A stretch of 8,120 bases of DNA, taken from Lentisphaerota bacterium. GTDB taxonomy: Bacteria; Verrucomicrobiota; Lentisphaeria; Victivallales; GWF2-50-93. This document shows positions 1 through 5,592 of the stretch, one piece after another; position 1 is the stretch's first letter; each line of letters begins with the position of its first letter. The notes beneath the pieces were generated by a model. The model had not been told where the DNA came from and did not search any database. It worked only from the letters and a program-made list of their open reading frames with translations. A program made the translations under genes and the position numbers. The stretch spans positions 1 through 8,120 of the forward strand of contig JANYBI010000321.1 of the NCBI GenBank assembly GCA_025360875.1, written 5' to 3'.

Positions 1-125
1 GTCCCGTGGATGCCGGCAAATGCTGTCTTGGAGGATTTCGGCTGTATCCAGCAGTCGATGGAAATTCCATCTCCGGAAGTTCTTACCGCCTTGTCGAGAT
101 CGGAAGCATTCATAGTTAGGCTCAT
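1..125 (-). CDS. DUF167/YggU family protein, N-terminal part (cut by window edge)
   Basis: Reading leftwards from an ATG at 125 gives 41 residues before the window ends. The stretch G-D-G-I-S-I-D-C-W-I-Q-P-K-S-S-K and then A-G-I-H-G (about residues 18-41) matches the opening of the DUF167/YggU family, whose Escherichia coli member has D-G-L-x-L-R-L-Y-I-Q-P-K-A-S-R followed by G-L-H-G. The family is small, about 100 residues, with no firmly established function. An alternative ATG lies at 113 (second Met, codon 5). Neither start has a strong Shine-Dalgarno; a GAG lies about 8 bases before the second. The gene follows sixA in the same direction after about 127 bp holding inverted repeats, so it may be transcribed separately. 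The family call rests on one recognisable motif block. Confidence 0.72.
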   Translation of the reverse strand, partial: MSLTMNASDLDKAVRTSGDGISIDCWIQPKSSKTAFAGIHG

Positions 126-140
126 TTAATGTTGATTTTT

Positions 141-234
141 CAGTGTCAAAGTGTCATCATGCTTCTCATTGGAGAATCATTGTGTCAGAGAAAATTACCC
201 TGATACTTTGACACGTTGATACTCTGACACTTTT
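141..234. repeat. GTGTCA/TGACAC inverted- and direct-repeat cluster
   Basis: The region holds three copies of GTGTCA (143-148, 151-156, 182-187) and two of the complement TGACAC (209-214, 225-230). GTGTCAAAGT at 143-152 is exactly complementary to ACTTTGACAC at 205-214. GTGTCAGAG at 182-190 is complementary to CTCTGACAC at 222-230. AAAGTGTCA at 148-156 is complementary to TGACACTTT at 225-233. A 14-base direct repeat, TGATACTTTGACAC (201-214) and TGATACTCTGACAC (217-230), has one mismatch and a 16-base period. In the middle, TTCTC (163-167) and GAGAA (172-176) form a 4-base-loop hairpin that extends by ATG/CAT after one mismatch. The possible pairings compete with each other. It lies between sixA and the DUF167 gene. 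A dispersed REP/MITE-like element, a regulatory RNA structure or an operator cluster are all possible. Confidence 0.7.
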
Positions 235-252
235 CGGCTGCGCATGTCGGCC

Positions 253-807
253 TCAGAACAGTCCCTTGATGAGCTTCGGCACTACGAACCAGTAGATGGA
301 ACAATTTCCAGGATAAAGCTCGGACCATGATTCAATCTCGGCTCCAAGGCAGATAAGCGCGGCTGTGGGGAATTTTATTCCGTCCTCGAGATTCTTGAGT
401 TCCCTGAAACAGAGCTTTTTCGCGGCCTCCTCGATAGCCGGATTGTGACCTATCACCATCACGGTTTCGATCGAATCGTCGAGATTCTGGAGGACCTTCA
501 TGATCTCTCCCGAACTGTTCTCATACAGGGAATCGCTGTATTTGATGTCGGATTTGTATCTGCATGCCTTCACGAGAAGCTCTGAAGTCTCTTTTGCGCG
601 TATCGCAGGGGATGAGATAATGCAGGACGGCACTTTCTTGGTCTTCAGCAGGAATCTGCCTATCAGCGGGACATCGCCTTTTCCTCTTATCGCCAGAGGC
701 CTGTCGAAATCGGATATTCCTTCCTCCCAGTCGGACTTGCCATGCCGCATGAGAAGGATAGTCTTTCCGGGCTTTTCATCCTTAACTATTTTCTTTTTCA
801 CCGCCAA
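253..807 (-). CDS. sixA: SixA-type phosphohistidine phosphatase
   Basis: This is a histidine phosphatase superfamily protein of the small cytoplasmic SixA branch. These enzymes remove phosphate from phosphohistidine: E. coli SixA acts on the ArcB HPt domain and the nitrogen phosphotransferase protein NPr. The target here is unknown. The catalytic R-H-G triad is at residues 21-23 in L-L-M-R-H-G-K-S. A second arginine follows in S-S-P-A-I-R-A-K-E-T (Arg70), and the second catalytic histidine is in V-I-G-H-N-P (His121). The C-terminal W-F-V-V-P-K-L is typical of SixA. At 184 residues it is slightly longer than E. coli SixA (about 160), with a lysine-rich N-terminal tail. The likely start is a TTG at 807, 12 bases after GGAG; a GTG at 801 is possible. 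No ATG exists before the catalytic core. It overlaps the upstream flavin reductase gene by 26 bp, suggesting translational coupling. Confidence 0.88.
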   Translation of the reverse strand: MAVKKKIVKDEKPGKTILLMRHGKSDWEEGISDFDRPLAIRGKGDVPLIGRFLLKTKKVPSCIISSPAIRAKETSELLVKACRYKSDIKYSDSLYENSSGEIMKVLQNLDDSIETVMVIGHNPAIEEAAKKLCFRELKNLEDGIKFPTAALICLGAEIESWSELYPGNCSIYWFVVPKLIKGLF

Positions 808-1327
808 GGTATTTTTTCACTCCGCTGATTGACATTATTTCGCCGAAATAAATCCTATGATAATCCTTTTCAGGATAATTGCCTGCTATGGAGTCATCAA
901 GAAAATTTTTGGGTCTGAAATCGTCGAAATACATTTTCCTGCATTCGATTATGAGTTCGGCCTCTTCGAAGCCGGGAGAATCAATTTTAACCGAAGGGAT
1001 TGGAGTAATCCCTGTTTCCTTTATCTTGTCGGTGTCCCTGCCGGACTTCATTCCGCAGAACTTAAGGGTTTCCCTCTGTCCCTCATCAAATGCCGTGAGA
1101 GTGAAACTGTCGTGTTTTTCAATGAATCTGTAGGTGTGGCGGCTGGGCCTTACGACTACCATCGCGAAAGGTTTCTGCCACATCACGCCGAAACTGCCCC
1201 ATGCGACTGTCATCGTATTGAATTTTCCTGTCTTGAAATCCCCGGACGTAAGGAGGAACCAGTCGCTTCCCCAGGCTTTCAGGGCCTGCAGCGAGAATTT
1301 ATCGAAAGGTATTTCAACGCGCTTCAT
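782..1327 (-). CDS. Flavin reductase-like FMN-binding split-barrel protein (flavoredoxin type)
   Basis: This 181-residue protein matches the flavin reductase-like / flavoredoxin family, small FMN-binding split-barrel proteins that act as NAD(P)H:flavin oxidoreductases or electron carriers. Supporting motifs are N-T-M-T-V-A-W-G-S-F-G (37-47) with W-Q-K-P-F (50-54), which form the flavin phosphate-binding region. V-R-P-S-R-H-T-Y (59-66), F-T-L-T-A-F (75-80), C-G-M-K-S-G-R-D-T-D-K (91-101) and the late Y-F-G-E-I (160-164) also fit. Length is normal for the family. The ATG at 1327 has AGGATA at 1331-1336 (read leftwards) as a ribosome site. It is the first gene of a leftward unit with sixA, whose start lies inside its last codons. 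The physiological electron partner cannot be read from the sequence, and no redox partner gene is adjacent. Confidence 0.85.
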   Translation of the reverse strand: MKRVEIPFDKFSLQALKAWGSDWFLLTSGDFKTGKFNTMTVAWGSFGVMWQKPFAMVVVRPSRHTYRFIEKHDSFTLTAFDEGQRETLKFCGMKSGRDTDKIKETGITPIPSVKIDSPGFEEAELIIECRKMYFDDFRPKNFLDDSIAGNYPEKDYHRIYFGEIMSISGVKKYLGGEKENS

Positions 1328-1439
1328 CTTTATCCTATGACTTTAGAAAAACTCACATGGGTTTACAGAACTTTCATGAGAATATAATTTGTATAAAATA
1401 TTTTACATCCTAGTTTAAATTTTTTAGGAGAAAAAAAAT
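1328..1439. promoter_or_regulatory. Divergent intergenic region between flavin reductase and ruvX genes
   Basis: This short AT-rich spacer must carry promoters for both directions. A rightward candidate is TTTACA (1362-1367) with TATAAT (1383-1388), spaced 15 bases, which is shorter than the usual 16-18. A 12-base perfect palindrome, TAAAATATTTTA, lies at 1394-1405 just after that -10 box and could be an operator or simply AT-rich sequence. AGGAG at 1426-1430, followed by an A-run, is the ribosome site of the rightward gene. Promoter assignments are tentative. Confidence 0.4.
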
Positions 1440-1859
1440 ATGCGTGTCATCGGAATTGATTACGGAACTGTCAGGACCGGTATTGCGATAAGCGATCCCA
1501 CCGGCACATTCGCCCAGCCGGCAGGATTCATAAGGTGCGACAGCTTATCCATGCAGCAGCTCGCCGAGCAGCTGGAGCTGAAAATCAGGGAGATCAAGGC
1601 TGAAAAGATCGTCTTGGGGCTTCCGAAGCACATGAGCGGCGACGAAGGCACGCATGCGGCAAAAGTCAGGGAGCTTGCCACGCTCCTCGAGGAGAAGACC
1701 GGGATCAAGGTGAAACTTATCGATGAGCGTCTCACAAGCATGTCCGCGGAAAAAATCCTTATTGAAGGAAATGTGTCCAGGGACAAGCGCAAGGAGAAGG
1801 TCGATGCGGTGGCTGCCTGCATAATCCTCCAGCTTTTCCTGGACAGCCAGTGCGTTTAA
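1440..1859 (+). CDS. ruvX: RuvX/YqgF family putative pre-16S rRNA nuclease / Holliday junction resolvase-like
   Basis: This RNase H-fold nuclease of the YqgF family is a near-universal bacterial protein needed for maturation of the 16S rRNA 5' end, and was earlier proposed as a Holliday junction resolvase. The protein has 139 residues, the normal family length. It opens with G-I-D-Y-G-T-V-R-T-G-I-A, with the metal-binding Asp at 7. V-L-G-L-P (58-62) precedes the variable loop. I-D-E-R-L-T-S (94-100) is the hallmark motif, and K-V-D-A-V-A-A (120-126) supplies the final catalytic Asp122. The start is secure: ATG at 1440 with AGGAG at 1426-1430, spaced by an A-tract of about nine bases. It is transcribed away from the flavin reductase gene. 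The deacetylase gene follows 127 bp later on the same strand. Confidence 0.93.
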   Translation: MRVIGIDYGTVRTGIAISDPTGTFAQPAGFIRCDSLSMQQLAEQLELKIREIKAEKIVLGLPKHMSGDEGTHAAKVRELATLLEEKTGIKVKLIDERLTSMSAEKILIEGNVSRDKRKEKVDAVAACIILQLFLDSQCV

Positions 1860-1986
1860 GCTGATCTGGCATCCGTTGAAAAGAACTCCGCCCGTCTTGA
1901 ATTCCCCCTGCCGGGTTATATCTTTCCCTATATCGGTTCCATATTCTGTCCTCAGGCATAAGCATGACAAAGAAAGGGATGAACAG

Positions 1987-2721
1987 ATGCAAGCTTACAA
2001 TGAAGTCTCCGAGGAATTCCTGTCGAAACAGCGCCTTCTTGTGATCTCCCCTCATGCAGATGATGAATCTTTCGGGTGCGCAGGCACCATTGCCAAGATC
2101 AAAAAACTCGGCGGGGAAGTGTATGTGCTTGTTATGAGCGTCGGCGACTTGAAGCTGTACGACGGGAAAAAGGACGTCGTCAAGGGGTCCACCAGGGAGG
2201 AGGAGTTCGCGGCTGTTGCAAAATATCTGAAGCTGGACGGATATGATATATGGTATAAGGATCCGGAGACGCACCTGAGGCTGGACAAGATTCCGCAGAG
2301 GGATCTGATAAACGTGATAGAAAAGGAAAGCGCGGTTTCACTCGACAAGATCAATCCTACCATGGTGGCCCTTCCGGCAATTTCCTATAATCAGGACCAT
2401 GTTGCGACATTCACAGCCGGTTTTACCGCATGCCGTCCTCACGACCCCAAGGTCAAGGCTTTCCCCAGAGTAGTGCTAAGCTATGACAACCAGACGCTGT
2501 TCTGGAACACTGACTATGACAAGTTCCATCCCAATCTCTACGTGGACATCAGTGACTTCCTGGACGCCAAGCTCAAGGCGCTCAGCCTCCACAAGTCGCA
2601 GCTGAGGCATTCACCGCATCATTGCAGCATTGAGAACATGGAATATCTGGCCAGGACAAGGGGGCATGAGATTTCAGTCAAGGCCGCAGAGGCATATGTC
2701 TGTCATAGACTCGTGCTGTAA
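1987..2721 (+). CDS. PIG-L/LmbE family deacetylase
   Basis: This 244-residue protein belongs to the PIG-L/LmbE superfamily, zinc-dependent enzymes that remove N-acyl groups from amino-sugar conjugates (for example MshB, BshB and GlcNAc-PI deacetylase). The zinc-site signature is S-P-H-A-D-D-E-S-F-G (21-30), a variant of the common H-P-D-D-E. It gives His23 and Asp26 as probable ligands and Asp25 as probable base. The third ligand is probably His138 in Y-N-Q-D-H. The C-terminal L-H-K-S-Q (201-205) and R-T-R-G-H-E-I-S (223-230) with A-E-A-Y also fit the family. The ATG at 1987 is preferred: AAGGGA at 1974-1979 is spaced seven bases, and the protein begins just before the conserved fold. The frame stays open upstream to a TTG at 1876, but that stretch does not look like the family. 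No signal peptide is seen, so it is probably cytoplasmic. Substrate is not predictable. Confidence 0.88.
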   Translation: MQAYNEVSEEFLSKQRLLVISPHADDESFGCAGTIAKIKKLGGEVYVLVMSVGDLKLYDGKKDVVKGSTREEEFAAVAKYLKLDGYDIWYKDPETHLRLDKIPQRDLINVIEKESAVSLDKINPTMVALPAISYNQDHVATFTAGFTACRPHDPKVKAFPRVVLSYDNQTLFWNTDYDKFHPNLYVDISDFLDAKLKALSLHKSQLRHSPHHCSIENMEYLARTRGHEISVKAAEAYVCHRLVL

Positions 2722-2943
2722 GAAGACGGGTGGATAGATTAATGGATGGTTGGGTGGGTGACAGGGTGAAGATGAAGAGAACCGTCCAAGAGTCAGAGCG
2801 GCCGAGATGCTGAGACGGGAAAGAGGATTATATATTTGCAAGAATTCGCACATTACCCTCTCTCGTTTTCGACAGTTTGAAGTGTTTTTCCCATCATTTT
2901 GAGGCTCCTGACCGAAGGGGCGAGATTACTGATATATTACAAC
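2722..2943. other. Convergent intergenic region with G-rich low-complexity stretch
   Basis: This 222-bp gap lies between the 3' ends of the rightward deacetylase gene and the leftward AraC gene. Its first 50 bases (about 2728-2775) are a degenerate run of GGTGG, GGATGG, GGGTGGG and GGGTG units on the plus strand. The rest is mixed, with no credible coding frame. No convincing GC hairpin plus T-run terminator was found for either gene; T-rich patches near 2885-2890 and 2897-2900 lack a preceding strong stem. Confidence 0.5.
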
Positions 2944-3825
2944 TCAAGGCTTATATGGCAATCCATCGTGATTCCTCTTATACTGCATGGGAGAAACTCC
3001 GAAATGAGCGGTGAACCTGTGACAGAGATGGCTGTCATCGGAGAAACCATTCTTTTCTGCAATCTCATCCAAAGTCATGAGAGAGCTACGGATGTCGCAT
3101 GCTGCATTGTTGAGCCGGAACCCAAGGGCGAATTTTGCAAAACCGATTCCCATGTTCTCGCTGAATATCCTGCTGAAATGGTTTCTTGACACGCCGCATC
3201 TGGAGGCAATCTCCCCGGTAGGAATGAAATGTTTTTCCCTGAAGAGCATGTCTATCGCCCTTGCGGTAACCTCGTAATGCCTGAAAGAGCCGGCTTCGGT
3301 CACCTTTCCATGATCCCAGTCCATTGCAAGGAGCGCAAGCAGCTCCATCGTGCATATGGCCAGGTGGGATCTGGAAAGCTCCTCCCTGTAGTCAAGCAGT
3401 TTCCTGCAGATGCACATGATATGCTCTTTTTTCCTGACGTCTGGAACCGGACGCGATTTAGGTGTAACCTTGAACGGCTTGAGCCAGTCGTTGCCAGAGG
3501 ATCCTTCGAATATCGTTTTTACTAGAAAAGGGGGATAGATAAGAAATACCAAAACTTCTGAAGGAGCCGAAATGACACTGAAGCCATGCGGCTCCCATAT
3601 TCCACAGAACCAGGCATCTCCACGGTGAAGAGTTCTCTCATACCCTGGAAATATACGTTTCATGGAACCGGAACAGACAATTCCCATTTCCACGCAATAG
3701 TGCATATCGTACTGTGAGGCAGACTTTTCTCCGGATACATTATGCGAGAGCAAGACCGGATTCGCAAAGCCCAAGTCGAAATTCATGGTGCTTATATTGC
3801 CGTCATTGATGTTTTCAGTTTTCAT
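2944..3825 (-). CDS. AraC-family transcriptional regulator with cupin-like sensor domain
   Basis: This 293-residue regulator has the usual two-part AraC layout. Residues about 15-110 form a beta-rich, cupin-like ligand domain, with H-Y-C-V-E-M-G-I (42-49), a G-D at about 69-70 and W-E-P-H-G-F (77-82). The C-terminal DNA-binding domain has two helix-turn-helices: G-E-I-A-S-R-C-G-V-S-R-N-H-F (204-217) and T-L-D-E-I-A-E-K-N-G-F-S-D-D (251-264). The AraC signature F-G-V-S-P-M-Q-Y-K-R (275-284) follows. The chosen ATG at 3825 has GGGAG only four bases ahead; an in-frame ATG at 3876 would add 17 unlikely residues. The gene diverges from the GH4 gene, so it probably activates that sugar locus in response to a carbohydrate. 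The inducer and binding site are not visible. Confidence 0.9.
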   Translation of the reverse strand: MKTENINDGNISTMNFDLGFANPVLLSHNVSGEKSASQYDMHYCVEMGIVCSGSMKRIFPGYERTLHRGDAWFCGIWEPHGFSVISAPSEVLVFLIYPPFLVKTIFEGSSGNDWLKPFKVTPKSRPVPDVRKKEHIMCICRKLLDYREELSRSHLAICTMELLALLAMDWDHGKVTEAGSFRHYEVTARAIDMLFREKHFIPTGEIASRCGVSRNHFSRIFSENMGIGFAKFALGFRLNNAACDIRSSLMTLDEIAEKNGFSDDSHLCHRFTAHFGVSPMQYKRNHDGLPYKP

Positions 3826-4058
3826 TTTACTCCCGCTTTCACGAAGGGATACATGTACATACATAATCTTCCGCAACGTGCCAATTGTGAATCATCAGGG
3901 GCCTTAAATAAGGTTAAACTATATTGGAAAGGGCAAATATACAACAGATATGTCATGGGAGACAATCGAAAAAGCTTTACATCTCCGATATTTCAAGGTA
4001 ATGTCTTCCCTCAAGAAAACGTCTCTCCAGCAGACCATCAATTACAGGATGAAGGAAA
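3826..4058. promoter_or_regulatory. Divergent regulatory region between AraC regulator and GH4 genes
   Basis: This 233-bp spacer has no supported gene and should hold promoters and operators for the divergent locus. A possible rightward promoter is TTTACA (3976-3981) with a weak TAATGT (3999-4004) 17 bases later. An 8-base palindrome, ATGTACAT, lies at 3853-3860 in the probable leader of the regulator gene. AGGA (4046-4049) and AAGGAA (4052-4057) precede the GH4 start. No clear pair of direct repeats of the size AraC proteins bind was recognised by eye. Confidence 0.45.
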
Positions 4059-5474
4059 ATGATGAAGGAGAAAATAGTTCTGATCGGAGCAGGCAGCGCG
4101 ATGTTCATCCGGGGAATGATCGCAGACATTCTGAAACGGGGAATGGACTGTGAAGTCAGGCTGGTGGATGTTGATCCTGAAGCTCTTGAAGTCGCTGAAA
4201 GGCTTGCCATCAAGATGGCCGTCACATCGAAAAGTGACATAATGATCAAGGCATCCACCGACCGCAGGAAAATGCTCAAAGGAGCCACGGCTGTAATATG
4301 CACGATAGGCGTCGGGGGCAGACGCGCATGGGAAAAGGATGTCTTCATTCCAAGGAAATATGGAATCTACCAGCCGGTTGGCGACACAGCGATGGCCGGA
4401 GGAGCATCCAGGGCGCTGAGGATGATCCCCGCGATGGTCGCAATAGCCGAAGATGTTCTTGAATTCTCTCCTGGCGCCCTTTTTTTTAATTATGCCAATC
4501 CTATGAGCGCCGTATGCCGCGGAGTCCGAAAGGCCACCGGAGCGGAAATGACTGGTCTCTGCCACGGGGTCTTCCATGTGGCCCGGTACCTTTCCAAGGA
4601 GCTTGGCTGTGGGACGGAAAGCCTCAGTTATTCCGCGGCAGGCATCAACCATCTTACCTGGTTCACATCTCTGAGATGCAAAGGTGAGGACATGACTGGA
4701 AAACTGAAGACGCTGGCTGCAAGAAAGATTGAGAAATTCAGGCAACAGAGGGAACTGATCACCTCCTTCGAGGAGAATGGTTCACATTGTCGAGGGAATG
4801 GCATGGAGGTGGTACAGGATCCGTTTTCATGGATGCTTACTGAAATGTACGGGGCTTTTCCTGCAGTCATGGACAGGCATGTCACTGAGTTCTTCCCGGG
4901 GCTGTTCAGTTCTGAAAAAAGCTATTTTGGAAAGACGCTCGGAGTTGATGCATATGGCTTTGAAAGTGTAATTGCACATGGTGACAGTATCTATGCAGAG
5001 ATGGAGGAAGTGGCATTTTCAAAGTCACCAATGCCCAGGAAATATCTTTGTGGCTCGGAGGGGGAACACGAGCAGGTCGTGGAAATAATTTCAAACATCA
5101 GGCTGAACAGGGAAAAGATATATTCGGTAAATTTGCCAAACAGAGGGAGGATTCCCAATCTGCCGTACGATGCCATAGTCGAAGCACCAGCCGTCACGTC
5201 TGGAAACGGACTTCGCCCACTGGTACCGCCACCTCTTCCGGACTGTCTGGCCGCCATTCTTGCTTCTAAGTTCCTATGGATTGAAACAGTTGCCGAAGCC
5301 GCGTTGGAAGGAAGCATGGAGAAGTTCGTACAAGCTCTCTACCTGGATTCCAATTCCATTGATCCTTACAGGACAAGGGCAATGGCCATTGAGCTTGTCG
5401 AGGCTCAGAAAAAGCATCTACCGCAATTTGAAACGCCATCAAAAGGCTCCGGCCGGATATGTCGCATCGCCTGA
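4059..5474 (+). CDS. Glycoside hydrolase family 4 (LplD-like; possible alpha-uronidase or alpha-galactosidase)
   Basis: GH4 enzymes hydrolyse glycosides in the cytoplasm by a redox route: tightly bound NAD+ oxidises the sugar C3 hydroxyl, a Mn2+-assisted elimination follows, and the sugar is then re-reduced. The 471-residue protein starts with a Rossmann site, I-V-L-I-G-A-G-S (6-13), with acidic D-V-D at 37-39. Further family blocks are G-I-Y-Q-P-V-G-D-T (102-110), N-Y-A-N-P-M-S (144-150), G-L-C-H-G (166-170, Cys168 a likely metal ligand), G-I-N-H-L-T-W (195-201, His198 the other), D-R-H-V-T-E-F-F-P-G (272-281) and N-L-P-Y-D-A-I-V-E-A-P (367-377). The G-I-Y-Q/V-G-D-T and D-R-H-x-x-E-F motifs resemble Bacillus subtilis LplD, an alpha-galacturonidase, but substrate is uncertain. 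ATG at 4059 or 4062 can start the gene. It leads the rightward locus. Confidence 0.9.
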   Translation: MMKEKIVLIGAGSAMFIRGMIADILKRGMDCEVRLVDVDPEALEVAERLAIKMAVTSKSDIMIKASTDRRKMLKGATAVICTIGVGGRRAWEKDVFIPRKYGIYQPVGDTAMAGGASRALRMIPAMVAIAEDVLEFSPGALFFNYANPMSAVCRGVRKATGAEMTGLCHGVFHVARYLSKELGCGTESLSYSAAGINHLTWFTSLRCKGEDMTGKLKTLAARKIEKFRQQRELITSFEENGSHCRGNGMEVVQDPFSWMLTEMYGAFPAVMDRHVTEFFPGLFSSEKSYFGKTLGVDAYGFESVIAHGDSIYAEMEEVAFSKSPMPRKYLCGSEGEHEQVVEIISNIRLNREKIYSVNLPNRGRIPNLPYDAIVEAPAVTSGNGLRPLVPPPLPDCLAAILASKFLWIETVAEAALEGSMEKFVQALYLDSNSIDPYRTRAMAIELVEAQKKHLPQFETPSKGSGRICRIA

Positions 5475-5592
5475 CGGCATTGTCACTTTGGCCAGGAATG
5501 AACTTGGAGACGGAGAATGAAAATGACCAAGCTTGACTACTATTTGCCTGGTGTCTTGACATTGTGATATAAGGTTCAACGGAGGAGACAAT
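5475..5592 (+). promoter_or_regulatory. Spacer between GH4 and FAD oxidoreductase genes with strong ribosome site
   Basis: This 118-bp spacer lies within the rightward locus. GGAGGAG at 5581-5587 sits five bases before the ATG at 5593 and fixes that start. TTGACA occurs at 5556-5561, but no good -10 lies at the right distance. A TATAAG at 5568-5573 pairs only loosely with TTGCCT at 5544-5549 (18 bases). An internal promoter is therefore possible but unproven. No terminator-like hairpin was seen, so co-transcription with the GH4 gene is plausible. Confidence 0.4.

Noticed and set aside
1..129. Rightward open frame from the window edge to a TAA at 127-129
   Set aside because: The opposite strand gives a recognisable DUF167 motif block, whereas this reading has none.
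141..234. CRISPR array
   Set aside because: Repeat units are only 6-14 bases in mixed orientation with no regular spacers and no cas genes nearby.
857..1387. Long rightward open frame opposite the flavin reductase gene
   Set aside because: It is antisense to a well-supported gene, has no ribosome site and no recognisable motif.
1876..1986. Upstream in-frame extension of the deacetylase gene from a TTG at 1876
   Set aside because: The added 37 residues do not resemble the family N-terminus and the ATG at 1987 has a good ribosome site.
3826..3876. Longer AraC start at 3876
   Set aside because: The 17 extra residues lie ahead of the domain, and the ATG at 3825 has its own GGGAG, although closely spaced.
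4038..4745. Long leftward open frame opposite the GH4 gene
   Set aside because: It lies antisense to clear GH4 motifs, and its cysteine/histidine-rich translation has no family pattern.
5430..5520. Possible frameshift at the GH4 C-terminus, since another frame stays open to 5520
   Set aside because: The 471-residue product already has family length and all conserved motifs; the alternative tail shows no recognisable family motif.
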